Of a DNA stretch of 64,000 nucleotides, positions 17,598 to 27,129 are shown one piece after another. The first letter of the stretch is position 1; each line of letters opens with the position of its first letter. The notes beneath the pieces were generated by a model. The model saw nothing but the letters and a program-made list of their open reading frames with translations. It was not told the DNA's origin and did no database searches. The translations under genes were made by a program, and so were the position numbers. This DNA is from an uncultured Pontibacter sp. (lineage in GTDB: Bacteria > Bacteroidota > Bacteroidia > Cytophagales > Hymenobacteraceae), in NCBI RefSeq assembly GCF_947492645.1, contig NZ_CANLMZ010000003.1:124001-188000 (forward strand), written 5' to 3'.

Positions 17598-17807
17598 TCA
17601 GCTTTCTTTGCCATACTCAAGTAAATCTCCCGGCTGGCAATCAAGGGCTTTGCAAATAGACTCCAACGTGCTGAAACGAACCGCTTTTGCTTTACCGGTT
17701 TTAAGTATGGAGAGGTTGGCCAGCGTTATATCCACTTTCTCGGAGAGCTCGTTCAACGACATTTTGCGCTTGGCCATCATCACATCCAGGTTCACGATAA
17801 TTGGCAT
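17598..17807 (-). CDS. XRE-family HTH regulator
   Basis: 69 residues, a lone Cro/C1-type helix-turn-helix: MMAKRKMSLNELSEKVDITLANLSILKTGKAKAVRFSTLESICKALDCQPGDLLEY. This short form is the usual partner of DUF2975 membrane proteins, and here only 2 bases separate it from that gene upstream. The pair is thus one operon. The 16-bp palindrome at 18393-18408 before the DUF2975 gene is a candidate binding site (inference). Confidence 0.88.
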   Translation of the reverse strand: MPIIVNLDVMMAKRKMSLNELSEKVDITLANLSILKTGKAKAVRFSTLESICKALDCQPGDLLEYGKES

Positions 17808-17809
17808 AC

Positions 17810-18346
17810 TTATACGGTCAGTTCGTTTTCAGATTGTATTTCAACACCTCGTTTAAATATCTGCGAGATCACAAAAACAAGCCCTGCCATAACAATGAAT
17901 TCGTCTGTTGCCCACTCTTCCTGCAAAATTCCGGTTCTTTTCGCTAGCCATCCTATATGGGCATTGTAAAGTACTGCAACTATCCAGGTGCCTAACAAAA
18001 TGTAGCTTATCTTCTCAATTACCTGCGCAACCTCAATCTTAAACGGATGCACCAACTTTATCTTTGATAAGATCTTGATTACCAGGTGTGCGACAAAAGC
18101 CTTCATAACCAACAGCGCAACTATAAAAGAAACAGTCTGCGAGTAATGCCAGAAATCAAACTGCCTGACGCTATACAGGTCAAGCCCTCTGTACAAGTCC
18201 TTTGCCGCATTGGGGTTGTTGTAGCTTATCCCGTACGCGAAAAGTATGGCGCCAGCCTTTATAAGAAAGCCAATAAAAGCCACCCATGCCACCACATGCA
18301 TTACCTGAAGTATAAACTTGGTTTTGGTTTCGTTTTCCTTTTCCAT
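17810..18346 (-). CDS. DUF2975 membrane protein
   Basis: 178 residues from the ATG giving MEKENETKTK; a longer frame starting 63 bases upstream would run across the AT-rich promoter region and is less likely. Four TM segments are seen (about 13-35, 72-95, 115-140, 150-170). ATDEFIVMAGLVFVISQIFKRGVE at the C terminus is the family signature. DUF2975/XRE pairs are widespread and may sense membrane or redox state, but the role is not defined. Confidence 0.82.
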   Translation of the reverse strand: MEKENETKTKFILQVMHVVAWVAFIGFLIKAGAILFAYGISYNNPNAAKDLYRGLDLYSVRQFDFWHYSQTVSFIVALLVMKAFVAHLVIKILSKIKLVHPFKIEVAQVIEKISYILLGTWIVAVLYNAHIGWLAKRTGILQEEWATDEFIVMAGLVFVISQIFKRGVEIQSENELTV

Positions 18347-18392
18347 AGTAGTATAAATATTATATCTCCTTTTACTGGCTAAATATAATATA

Positions 18393-18408
18393 TGTTTATC
18401 GATAAACA
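18393..18408. promoter_or_regulatory. 16-bp palindrome, candidate operator
   Basis: TGTTTATC followed directly by GATAAACA, a perfect palindrome 46 bases upstream of the DUF2975/XRE operon. Position and symmetry suggest autoregulation by the XRE protein. Confidence 0.55.
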
Positions 18409-18609
18409 ATAAATTTAATACGATTCACAATAAATTTTATCTGTTTATACTTTATTGGTCATCACCAGGGGATAAAGTATACTTTAAACTATAAGGCAGG
18501 CAACCCAACTCCTGCTACTCTTGCAGCAAAAATGGGCTCTAATGGAAATTGTGGAGGAAAAGGATTTATGCGTGTGTGCCTGGCTTGAGTGATCAGGCCA
18601 GATAAAAAT

Positions 18610-18888
18610 TTACATGGAGTGTACGGGTTCCATTTCTAACATAATATGCTGAGGGGATTTCTTTTTTATAAGTGCGGCAATGCAATTGTAGGCGCTCAGC
18701 ATATCTTCTTCTTTCTGATAGCTGAACAAAGTATAAGCTTCCTCTCCCTGATGTAGCCCAACTATAATGTATAGGTTATAAACACGCTTCTCAAAAAAAG
18801 AAAGGGTGTGGTTTTCGATGCGGGTTACATCGGAGAGAGGTACCAGGTAATTAATGCAGCCGTTAGGCGCGGCAATCTTAATATTCAT
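18610..18888 (-). CDS. Hypothetical 92-residue protein
   Basis: A small soluble protein, MNIKIAAPNG..., with a beta-rich centre (YNLYIIVGLHQGEEAYTLFSY) and a helical C-terminal part (DMLSAYNCIAALIKK). No motif is recognised. It stands alone between the DUF2975 operon and the ABC transporter genes on the same strand. Composition and length are normal for the region, so it is probably real; the function is unknown. Confidence 0.6.
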   Translation of the reverse strand: MNIKIAAPNGCINYLVPLSDVTRIENHTLSFFEKRVYNLYIIVGLHQGEEAYTLFSYQKEEDMLSAYNCIAALIKKKSPQHIMLEMEPVHSM

Positions 18889-18993
18889 CAGCCTACGTAA
18901 AACTTTTGGAAAACTTAGGCATGAGCCAACGCTTGGCTCTGGTAAGCGCAGTTTACCAAATATATGCTTACGAAGCGAATTTAAGTTACGTTA

Positions 18994-19692
18994 TTATACT
19001 GTGAAATAAGTTTCCAGCTCGTGAAGCGTATTTTCGTTTGTCTGCATGTCCTGCACTACTTGCCCTTTTTCCAGGATCACGATCCGCTCACAAACATCGA
19101 TCACATGGCTTAGGTCGTGGCTTGAGATGAGCATGGTCATGTGCTTGTGCTCGCGCAAATTCTTAAGCAGGTTTTTTAAACGTATCTGGGAGCTTGGGTC
19201 CAGGTTGGCAAAGGGCTCATCAAGTATAAGCAGCTCTGGGTTAGAGAGCGCGGCAGCGGCTACCCCTATCTTTTTCTGGTTACCCTTCGAGAAGTCGCGG
19301 ATGTACTTTCGCTGGTTCAGAATCTCGCCATTAAACAAATCCATAAAAGGCTGCAGGCGCTCTGTAATGTCTCCGTCAGAAAGGCCGTGCAAATCGCCTA
19401 TAAACTTGAAATACTCTTCGGTGGTAAGATAGTCTATCAGAAAGCCTTCGTCTAAGTATGAGCCTGTGTAGGTTTTCCAGGCGTCAGACTCCATTACGTT
19501 TATATCTTTAGCGTATACCTCGCCTTTGCTTGGCCTGATCAGGTCAAGTATCATCCGGAAGAGCGTTGTTTTGCCGGCACCGTTGTTGCCCACCAAACCA
19601 ACCGATTCGCCGGCCTTTATACTTAGCGCTGGTAAGTTTACTACTGTGGTTCCGTTATATATTTTCTGAAGATTCGTTATTGTTAGCATCAT
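18994..19692 (-). CDS. ABC transporter ATP-binding protein
   Basis: 232 residues with a complete nucleotide-binding domain: Walker A GNNGAGKTT (about 35-43), signature FSKGNQKK (about 134-141), Walker B LLILDEP (about 153-159), and the switch His in LISSHDLSHV. It follows the permease gene by 25 bases on the same strand. The pair is a two-gene exporter of the type common in Bacteroidota (DUF5687 permease). The substrate is unknown. The start codon is one of two adjacent ATGs. Confidence 0.92.
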   Translation of the reverse strand: MMLTITNLQKIYNGTTVVNLPALSIKAGESVGLVGNNGAGKTTLFRMILDLIRPSKGEVYAKDINVMESDAWKTYTGSYLDEGFLIDYLTTEEYFKFIGDLHGLSDGDITERLQPFMDLFNGEILNQRKYIRDFSKGNQKKIGVAAAALSNPELLILDEPFANLDPSSQIRLKNLLKNLREHKHMTMLISSHDLSHVIDVCERIVILEKGQVVQDMQTNENTLHELETYFTV

Positions 19693-19717
19693 CGTGGGTT
19701 TTAATAGATAAGGTTTA

Positions 19718-21193
19718 TTAGGATTGCCTGAAACCGGCGGCCAGTTTATACTTGTGCTCTACAAAGCGCTTGGCGGTCCATTGCAGCAGTTGCTTCTGGA
19801 AAATAATGCCTAGTAGCCCAAAACCGCCAATGGCAGCAACGCCTGCATAAGGTATATCCAGCAGCCAGAACGGTACATAAATAAGTATAGGCAGGAGCAT
19901 GGCCGGCAGCATCATCACAAACTTAGAGGCTCCTACGCCCTGCCAGTTAAAGGTGGCGCTCTTGCTCAGGTCCAGCCGCTCTTTGTTGTACACCGAGAAG
20001 TAAAAAATCACGAATACATTAACACCGACATTGTAAAGCAGGGCGGCAGTATTGATGAGCAGGATCTTGTGCCCGAAAAAACCATACGGCAGGGTAAGTA
20101 TATAGGCCAGGGTCATAACCGGTACCATCATCCAGTATTTGGCAGTAAAAAACTGTACCGGCGAAATGCGCTGTGTTAGCAAGCCATCGAAATGGGCACT
20201 TTGCCAGCCCGGCAAAAACTGCCCGTAATTAAACATGGGCATACCCGATAGTATGATGCCTACAAATATCAAAAAGCCAAATCCTTCGAGGTAAGTATCG
20301 TTTGTGTAAAAGATAAAGCCGTAGAACAGGAACATAACCGACAAAGCCGCAATAGACTTTGTGCGCTTGTGCCGCCAGATAAGCTTCAGTTCCAACTCTA
20401 TCAGTTTGCCAAGCTCTCCGAACCGGCTTAAAAAAGCAATATTGCCGCCAGTTGCTTGCGTGGCTTTGCTTACTTTCATCTCTTCGGGGTAAGTATGGGC
20501 CCTCAGGAAAGTATAGTTAAGCAGGTAAGCGCCTAAAAGCAATAACACCGGAACCGCTACCAGCCAGGGCTGAAGCAAAACCTGCCCGAAAATAGCTTTG
20601 GAAACCACCTGCAACTGCAGCAGCTCCAGGTAGTCGAGCAGCATAAGCAACGAAATTACAAGCCCGAAGCCCAGCGTGTAAAATGGCTTGGTGCTCATTT
20701 GCCGCTTAAAGTACAGCAGCAGGTAGTTGTTAAAAAGGGTTACCGCTATCATAGTGCCCAACCACGCAAAAGCTATACTTTGGCCATACGCCGGCACCAC
20801 CGCCGACAGCATAAAAGGTATAAAAACAAGCAGGGGCAGCAGATTGAAGAAGCTCGGGATCGATTTTAACAGGACGTAATGCACCAGCTTATTTTTACCG
20901 ACAGGCAGATGCAAGTATGGCTGCACCGCCAGTACCGGCAAATCCTGCATCATAAACCGGAAAAACAGATCGATAAGAAAATAGTAAAGCAGCATGCCGT
21001 TAAACACAGCTACCGCACTTTGGCCAGGGTATATTTCTGCCAGTATATCATCGGTATAAAACCCAAGAAACAGGAAAATACCGCCAAAGTATACAACCAG
21101 CAGGCCTAGAATAATGTTGAGGGCAATGCTTTTCTGGAGAACAGAAGAACGCAGCTCTGATTTCCATTGGTGTTTGAGTAAGGTTAAGATCAT
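19718..21193 (-). CDS. ABC transporter permease, DUF5687 family
   Basis: 491 residues from the ATG giving MILTLLKHQWKSELRS; a frame 63 bases longer exists but adds a polar leader. LLKHQWKSELRSSV... and the many TM helices (around 12 in two halves of six) mark DUF5687. The middle loop (about 235-280) is charged. It is the membrane partner of the ATPase gene downstream; together they probably export a lipid, peptide or drug (inference). The permease comes first in the operon. Confidence 0.85.
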   Translation of the reverse strand: MILTLLKHQWKSELRSSVLQKSIALNIILGLLVVYFGGIFLFLGFYTDDILAEIYPGQSAVAVFNGMLLYYFLIDLFFRFMMQDLPVLAVQPYLHLPVGKNKLVHYVLLKSIPSFFNLLPLLVFIPFMLSAVVPAYGQSIAFAWLGTMIAVTLFNNYLLLYFKRQMSTKPFYTLGFGLVISLLMLLDYLELLQLQVVSKAIFGQVLLQPWLVAVPVLLLLGAYLLNYTFLRAHTYPEEMKVSKATQATGGNIAFLSRFGELGKLIELELKLIWRHKRTKSIAALSVMFLFYGFIFYTNDTYLEGFGFLIFVGIILSGMPMFNYGQFLPGWQSAHFDGLLTQRISPVQFFTAKYWMMVPVMTLAYILTLPYGFFGHKILLINTAALLYNVGVNVFVIFYFSVYNKERLDLSKSATFNWQGVGASKFVMMLPAMLLPILIYVPFWLLDIPYAGVAAIGGFGLLGIIFQKQLLQWTAKRFVEHKYKLAAGFRQS

Positions 21194-21344
21194 AGGCGAT
21201 TGACAAAAGAAGGAATATACTTTTCTCAATATACTTAAAAACTCACCAAAGCTCAACCAGCTCCGCCACTAACTAGACTAACATAGGATAAATTAATACT
21301 TACCGGCCACAAATACCGACAAACCCGCAGCCGGCAATGGATGG

Positions 21345-21566
21345 CTACGGCACAGGATCATACCCGCTTCCGCCCCATGGGTGGCAGCGGCCAATACGTT
21401 TCAGCGCCATCCAGCCGCCTTTAAAAGGGCCATACTTGTTTATAGCCTGCACCGCATACGTAGAGCAGGTAGGTGTGTAACGGCAGGTAGCAGGCTTTAG
21501 CGGCGATATAAGGTGCTGGTATACCCAGATCAACAGCAGCATTATCTTCTTAAATATCCAGGTCAT
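21345..21566 (-). CDS. yidD: Membrane protein insertion efficiency factor YidD
   Basis: 73 residues from the ATG giving MTWIFKKIM; a GTG five codons upstream is possible. The family core is intact: a hydrophobic N terminus, then [58 protein letters not shown], with the three conserved cysteines. It assists YidC-mediated insertion of inner-membrane proteins. Elsewhere it lies by rnpA/yidC; here it is separate, as is common in Bacteroidota. Confidence 0.93.
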   Translation of the reverse strand: MTWIFKKIMLLLIWVYQHLISPLKPATCRYTPTCSTYAVQAINKYGPFKGGWMALKRIGRCHPWGGSGYDPVP

Positions 21567-21626
21567 ACTATAGGTTTGCACAAAGCTAAACTATCCTAAC
21601 ATACGTTAGGACCAGTAATTTTTTGT

Positions 21627-21634
21627 TAAATTTG
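21627..21634 (+). promoter_or_regulatory. Candidate -7 box of the S46 peptidase gene
   Basis: TAAATTTG matches TANNTTTG and lies 30 bases before the ATG. No TTTG is found at the expected -33 distance, so the assignment is moderate. Confidence 0.4.
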
Positions 21635-21664
21635 CAGTAGATTATCACATCTAAACAAATTTTT

Positions 21665-23989
21665 ATGTTAAAAAGAATCCTTTCACTTCTGCTTTTAGTC
21701 TCGCTTAGCGCGCCTTTCGCTGCTAAAGCCGACGAAGGTATGTGGCTGCCGATGCTTATCAAACGTCTGAACTATACAGACATGCAAAAGCAAGGCCTTA
21801 AGCTTACTGCCGAAGAAATTTACTCTGTTAACAACTCCAGCCTGAAAGATGCCATCGTGCAGTTCGGTGGTTTCTGTACAGCCGAGTTCATCTCTCCTGA
21901 AGGCTTATTATTAACAAACCACCATTGCGGCTACGGCCAGATACAGTCGCACTCCACACCAGAGCACGATTATCTGACTGATGGCTTCTGGGCTACCTCT
22001 AAAGACAAAGAACTGCCAAACGAAGGCCTTTTTGTAGACATCCTCGTGCGTATGGACGATGTAACCGGCAAAGTGCTGGAAGGCATCAACGCCAACACTT
22101 CTGAGCAGGAGCGTGCACAGTTGGTAGGCCAGCGCATGCAGGCTATCGCCAAAGAGGCAAGCAGCAACGGCCAGTACGTGTCTTATGTGCGCGATTTCTT
22201 TAACGGCAACGAGTTTTACCTGTTCGTGTACGAGCGTTTCTCAGACGTGCGCCTGGTAGGTACTCCTCCATCATCTATCGGTAAGTATGGTGGCGACACC
22301 GACAACTGGATGTGGCCGCGCCACACCGGCGACTTCTCTATGTTCCGTGTGTACATGAGCCCGGACGGCAAGCCAGCTGCTTACAGCAAAGACAACGTTC
22401 CTTACAAGCCTAAGCACCACCTGCCCATCAACATCGGCGACAGAGAAGTAGGTGATTTCTCGATGGTATTCGGTTTCCCTGGCCGCACCAAGCGTTTTAT
22501 GACATCGCATGGCCTGAAGCTGGAAGTAAACCAGCTGAACAAGTCTCGCATTAAACTGCGCAACGACAAGCTGAACCTGTGGAAAGAAGAGATGGACAAA
22601 AACGATGCTACACGTATCAAGTATGCATCTAAGTATGCGTCTACGTCCAACTACTACAAATACTCTATCGGCCAGAACGAGGGCATCAAGCGCATGCGCA
22701 CCATCGAAGGCAAGATTGTAGACGAGGACAAGTTCCAGAACTGGGCTAATGCAGATGCTACACGCAAAGCTACCTATGGCAATGTACTGAACGAAATTAA
22801 CGAGGCTTACACCAACATTGAGAAGTATAACCTGGGCAACGTTTACCTGAACGAGGCTGTGCTTGGTACTGAATCATTGCTGATGGCTTATCGCCTTGCC
22901 GGGCTTCACAACGCACTTAAGTCTAACGACCAGGGTGCTGCCAAAAAAGCTGTGGAAGACCTGAAGCCGCGCGTAGATGCTTTCTTTAAAGATTATCACA
23001 TGCCAGCGGATAAGAAAGTTTTTGCTGCCCTGATGAAGTACTACGCTGAAGACATTGCCAAAGACCAGCAGCCAGAGGCTTTTAAAGCGATGGTGAAAAA
23101 GTATAACGGCAACTTTGATAAGTTAGCAGATTACGTGTACAGCAACTCGTTCGTAGTTTCTCAGCAGAAGATGAACGACTTCCTGAACAACCCAACTGCC
23201 AAGAAACTGGAAAATGACCCTGCTTACCAGATCGTTTCTTCTATCATTGATAACTACAGAACCAACATTGCTCCAAAGCTGGCAGAAAGCAACGCCAGAC
23301 TTGACAAAGCTAACCGCCTGTATGTTGCCGGTCTGCGCCAGATGAACCCTGACAAAGTGTTTTACCCGGATGCGAACTCTACGCTGCGTTTAACTTATGG
23401 CTCGGTGCAGGATTACAGCCCAGAGGATGGCGTACGTTACAACTACTACACTACCCTGGAAGGCGTAATGGCGAAAGAAGATCCTAACAATGAGGAGTTT
23501 GTTGTGCCAGCTAAACTAAAGGAACTTTACAACAAAAAGGACTATGGCCAATACGCTAACTCTAAAGGCGAAATGGTTGTTAACTTCATCACTAACAATG
23601 ATATTACAGGTGGTAACTCTGGTTCTCCGGTGATCAATGGCAAAGGTGAGTTAACGGGCCTTGCTTTTGATGGTAACTGGGAGGCCATGACTGGTGACCT
23701 TGTATTTGACCCTGATTATAAGCGTTGCATTAACATGGATGCTCGTTACGTGTTGTTCATCATCGACAAGTATGCCGGTGCCAGCAACCTGATCAGCGAG
23801 ATGACGATTGTTAAAACCGATAGCCCCGGCGCTGAAGATGCAGCTGCCGCTGCTCCAGCTACGCCGCAGGCCGAACTTTTAAACGCTGCCGTACAGGAAG
23901 CCAACGAGCAACTGCGTGCTGGCAAAACAGAATTCAAAGTTGATAAAAAGAAAGGCAAAGCAAGAGTTAAGCTTCAGGTAAAAGACTAA
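21665..23989 (+). CDS. dpp7: S46-family dipeptidyl peptidase, DPP7-type
   Basis: 774 residues with a signal peptide (cleaved near AKADEG). It is a chymotrypsin-fold serine exopeptidase that removes dipeptides from protein N termini in the periplasm. The catalytic His is in TNHHCGYG (about H87) and the nucleophile is S652 in GGNSGSP; the N-terminal DEGMW motif anchors substrate amino groups. At +18 from the Ser the residue is Gly (LAFDG). That is the DPP7 state; DPP11 has Arg there. A preference for hydrophobic P1 residues is therefore expected. The C-terminal 50 residues are Ala-rich then Lys-rich, an unusual tail. A strong terminator follows. Confidence 0.93.
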   Translation: MLKRILSLLLLVSLSAPFAAKADEGMWLPMLIKRLNYTDMQKQGLKLTAEEIYSVNNSSLKDAIVQFGGFCTAEFISPEGLLLTNHHCGYGQIQSHSTPEHDYLTDGFWATSKDKELPNEGLFVDILVRMDDVTGKVLEGINANTSEQERAQLVGQRMQAIAKEASSNGQYVSYVRDFFNGNEFYLFVYERFSDVRLVGTPPSSIGKYGGDTDNWMWPRHTGDFSMFRVYMSPDGKPAAYSKDNVPYKPKHHLPINIGDREVGDFSMVFGFPGRTKRFMTSHGLKLEVNQLNKSRIKLRNDKLNLWKEEMDKNDATRIKYASKYASTSNYYKYSIGQNEGIKRMRTIEGKIVDEDKFQNWANADATRKATYGNVLNEINEAYTNIEKYNLGNVYLNEAVLGTESLLMAYRLAGLHNALKSNDQGAAKKAVEDLKPRVDAFFKDYHMPADKKVFAALMKYYAEDIAKDQQPEAFKAMVKKYNGNFDKLADYVYSNSFVVSQQKMNDFLNNPTAKKLENDPAYQIVSSIIDNYRTNIAPKLAESNARLDKANRLYVAGLRQMNPDKVFYPDANSTLRLTYGSVQDYSPEDGVRYNYYTTLEGVMAKEDPNNEEFVVPAKLKELYNKKDYGQYANSKGEMVVNFITNNDITGGNSGSPVINGKGELTGLAFDGNWEAMTGDLVFDPDYKRCINMDARYVLFIIDKYAGASNLISEMTIVKTDSPGAEDAAAAAPATPQAELLNAAVQEANEQLRAGKTEFKVDKKKGKARVKLQVKD

Positions 23990-24008
23990 GTTTAGTTTTT
24001 ATACTTTT

Positions 24009-24043
24009 AAAAAGGCGCTGGATATCTCCAGCGCCTTTTTTTT
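24009..24043 (+). terminator. Rho-independent terminator after S46 peptidase
   Basis: 14-bp arms (24009-24022 and 24027-24040) with a 4-nt loop and a T run through 24043. A TTATACTT octamer immediately precedes it. Confidence 0.9.
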
Positions 24044-24205
24044 GTACCTACCCTGCCCCATTGTTCTGGCGTCAGCATCCAGCTGGGACATCGGCATGTT
24101 TAAGTCTCCAGGTTCGTTTCTAGCCAGGTGTTTTGCAGCACCAAACCCTAAGCCCCTGAACATCCGTAATGTATACTTCAAAAAGTGTAACCCAAATACC
24201 CAAAT

Positions 24206-25045
24206 GTGACGAACAAACTTTTACGCTTTTACCTGTATTTCATACTTTACCTCGCTTCTGACCTGGCCATTGCCCAAGCCGATGTACCTGCTGGTGCACG
24301 CGCCACAGCGTTAGGCAATGCCTCTGTTACCTTACCAGATTTATGGGCGCTGCACAACAACGTGGCAGGCATTGCAAACCTGCAGCAGGCACAGTTGGGC
24401 GCTTATGTAGAAAACCGCTTCGGGATGCGTGAATTAACTACCGTTGCCTTACTGGCTGCAATTCCAACGGCAAAGTATGGCAGTTACGGGTTAAGTTTTA
24501 GTCGGTTTGGTGATGCGTTATATAGCCAGCAGCACATTGGCTTAGGTGCAGCGCATAAACTGGGGCAGTTTAGCCTGGGCGCAAAGCTGGATGTGTGGCA
24601 GATTGCAGTACAGGGTTACGGTAGTCAGAAGGCAATGGCACTATCTGTTGGGGGCCAGGCAGAGGTAATACCAGATTTATACTTTGGCGCCTATGCATAC
24701 AACCTGAACCAGGCAAAACTAGCGGCTTTTGAAGATGAACGTTTGCCCACCATCATGAAAGCAGGATTAGCTTACCGGCCTTACCACAAGCTACTGCTAG
24801 CCGCAGAAACACAAAAACACATTGACTACGATGCCACCTTTAAAGCCGGCGTGGAGTACCAGCTTCTACAGAACAAGTTTATACTTCGTACCGGTTTTCA
24901 GTCGCTTACAAACAGGGCAACTTTTGGTGTCGGTTTTATAGCACGCCACCTGCTCGTAGACTACGCCTTTGGGTCCACCACGCTGCTTGGCACCAGCCAC
25001 CATGTATCTCTTACTTATCGCCTGAAGCCAAAGGAGGAGCTATGA
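24206..25045 (+). CDS. Outer-membrane beta-barrel protein, PorQ/PorV-like
   Basis: 279 residues from a GTG start with a signal peptide (ASDLAIAQA). The mature start ADVPAGARATALGNASVTLPDLWALHNNVAGIA is typical of the PorV/PorQ/FadL-like barrels of Bacteroidota. These start with a conserved N-terminal plug; the remainder is alternating strands ending in an aromatic-containing segment (HHVSLTYRLK). The last four bases overlap the next gene, so the two are translationally coupled. Proteins of this type serve type IX secretion or lipid/peptide handling; which applies here is not known. Confidence 0.75.
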   Translation: MTNKLLRFYLYFILYLASDLAIAQADVPAGARATALGNASVTLPDLWALHNNVAGIANLQQAQLGAYVENRFGMRELTTVALLAAIPTAKYGSYGLSFSRFGDALYSQQHIGLGAAHKLGQFSLGAKLDVWQIAVQGYGSQKAMALSVGGQAEVIPDLYFGAYAYNLNQAKLAAFEDERLPTIMKAGLAYRPYHKLLLAAETQKHIDYDATFKAGVEYQLLQNKFILRTGFQSLTNRATFGVGFIARHLLVDYAFGSTTLLGTSHHVSLTYRLKPKEEL

Positions 25046-27129
25046 GAAAGTATAGCATCATCCTCTTTATACTTTTTACTTTTACCGCTGCGCAGGCACA
25101 AGATTACCCACGCCAGCAGATTGATTTTGACCTTTTTGTGCAGGAACTATTCGCGCAGCAGGAAGAAGATGACATTCCCTACGAAGACTTTTACGAAACG
25201 CTTTTTCAGTATTACCAGCGGCCCATCAACCTAAACAATACCACACCCGAGGAACTAGCTTCGCTGTTTATACTCTCGCGGCCCCAGATAGCCTCCTTCT
25301 TTAAGTATACTTCTGATAACGGAAAACTGCTCAGCATCTATGAACTACAGGCCGTACCGGATTTTGATTTGCTGACCATTTACCAGCTCGTGCCTTTTGT
25401 GCGTGTAGATGATGCAGGCCTGAATGCGGATCAGCGGCCGCTGTGGCAAAGGGTAATCGGCGAAGACAACAACGCACTTATACTTCGCTATGAACGCACC
25501 TTGCAGGATCGCCGTGGTTATATGCCTGTAGATTCTAACAGCCGTTCCAGCAGCCGCTACCTGGGCTCACCAGACAAACTGTACATGCGCTACCGCGTTA
25601 GCCACACCCGCGACTATAGCCTGGGCATAACAGCAGAAAAAGATGCCGGAGAAGAACTTAGGTGGTCGCCGAGTAGCCGCCGCTATGGTTTTGATTTTTA
25701 TTCGGCGCACCTGCAGCTTTATAACAAAGGCAAGTTTAAAGCTATTGCGCTAGGCGATTACCAGCTCCAGATCGGCCAAGGGCTGCTGCTCTCGTCGGGG
25801 TATAGCGTGGGCAAAGGCAGCGAAACCATTACCACCGTTAGCAGAGCCAACTTAGGCATAAGGCCCTACAGTTCGGTGCTGGAATATGCCTACTTCAGAG
25901 GTGGGGCAGTTACCTATACTTTGGGTAAGGTTGATGTAACAGGTTTTTACTCTAATAAACTGGTAGATGCCAACCTGCAGGCGCAGCAGGACACTCTAAT
26001 CAATTCCAGCGACTTCTTTACCGGCTTTCAGACCACGGGGTTTCACCGCACCCCTACCGAGCTAGCCAACAAAGACCAGGTACGGGAGCAGATTTACGGC
26101 ACAAACGCCAGCTACTTGTCCCGCGACAGATCCCTGGCTATTGGTGTTACGGCATTGGGAACCACCTACAATTCGCCGGTACAAAAAGCCGGAGCACCTT
26201 ACCAGCGATTCGAGTTTGGTGGCAAGCGTAACTACAACATCGGCACCAATTACAGCTACACCTGGCAGAATGTATACTTGTTCGGGGAAACGGCTGTGAG
26301 CAAAAGTGGCGGTATGGGTACAGTAAATGGCCTGATCGCCAACTTATCTAACAAGGCAGAGCTAGCGATGGTATACCGCAATTACACCCGGGATTTTCAT
26401 ACCTTTTATGGAGGTGCTTTTGGAGAGGCTACCCGAAATATAAACGAACGAGGCTTTTACACCGGCATCAAACTAAAGCCTTTTGCAAAATGGGAGCTAA
26501 CTGCTTACTACGATCGCTTCCGGTTTCCGTGGCTTCGCTACAGGGTAGATGCTCCTTCTTTTGGAGATGAGTACCTGGTGCGCTTATACTTTAAGCCTAA
26601 CCGCCAAAGCAGCCTCTACGCCCAGTTCCGGACCGAAAGCAAAGGCTTGAATATGGCAGGAAATACCACAAGTATAGATTACGTGGCGCAGGTACTCCGC
26701 AGAAACTACCTGTTATACTATGAGTTTGCACCTACCAGAACCGTCGCCTTAAAATCGAGGGTACAGTTTAGCAGCTACGAGCAGGAGTCGCCGCAGCAGA
26801 CAGGATATCTTATTGCTCAGGACATCAACTTCAATTTTGGCAACATCCGCCTCAGCACCCGCTACGCCCTCTTCGATACTGATGGCTACGACACCCGCCA
26901 GTATGCTTATGAGCGTGATGTGCTATATGCCTTTTCTGTTCCGGCCTTTAGCGGCAAAGGCACCAGGGTATATGGCCTGCTTCAGTTCAGCTTGTTCCGG
27001 GATCTGGATGTGTGGGTAAAGTATGGCTTAACGCATTACCGGGATCAGGATAGCATCGGCTCGGGGTTGGAGACGATCGAGGGATCCAGAAGGTCAGATG
27101 TGAAGGCGCAGGTTAGGTATAAGTTTTGA
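25042..27129 (+). CDS. Secreted helix-hairpin-helix protein with predicted outer-membrane barrel
   Basis: 695 residues with a signal peptide (TAAQAQ). Residues about 55-115 (INLNNTTPEELASLFILSRPQ... ELQAVPDFD) are a ComEA-like helix-hairpin-helix region. The remaining 550 residues are rich in alternating aromatic strands (for example FDFYSAHLQLYNKGKFKAIALGDYQLQIGQG) and end in VKAQVRYKF, a classical barrel terminus. The HhH region would face the periplasm. HhH domains usually bind DNA without sequence preference, so a role in DNA handling at the envelope is possible but unproven; the domain may instead be structural. It overlaps the preceding barrel gene by four bases. Confidence 0.78.
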   Translation: MRKYSIILFILFTFTAAQAQDYPRQQIDFDLFVQELFAQQEEDDIPYEDFYETLFQYYQRPINLNNTTPEELASLFILSRPQIASFFKYTSDNGKLLSIYELQAVPDFDLLTIYQLVPFVRVDDAGLNADQRPLWQRVIGEDNNALILRYERTLQDRRGYMPVDSNSRSSSRYLGSPDKLYMRYRVSHTRDYSLGITAEKDAGEELRWSPSSRRYGFDFYSAHLQLYNKGKFKAIALGDYQLQIGQGLLLSSGYSVGKGSETITTVSRANLGIRPYSSVLEYAYFRGGAVTYTLGKVDVTGFYSNKLVDANLQAQQDTLINSSDFFTGFQTTGFHRTPTELANKDQVREQIYGTNASYLSRDRSLAIGVTALGTTYNSPVQKAGAPYQRFEFGGKRNYNIGTNYSYTWQNVYLFGETAVSKSGGMGTVNGLIANLSNKAELAMVYRNYTRDFHTFYGGAFGEATRNINERGFYTGIKLKPFAKWELTAYYDRFRFPWLRYRVDAPSFGDEYLVRLYFKPNRQSSLYAQFRTESKGLNMAGNTTSIDYVAQVLRRNYLLYYEFAPTRTVALKSRVQFSSYEQESPQQTGYLIAQDINFNFGNIRLSTRYALFDTDGYDTRQYAYERDVLYAFSVPAFSGKGTRVYGLLQFSLFRDLDVWVKYGLTHYRDQDSIGSGLETIEGSRRSDVKAQVRYKF

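Noticed and set aside
17602..18409. XRE/DUF2975 pair as toxin-antitoxin system
   Set aside because: No toxin fold is visible; DUF2975 with a short XRE regulator is a known non-TA arrangement.
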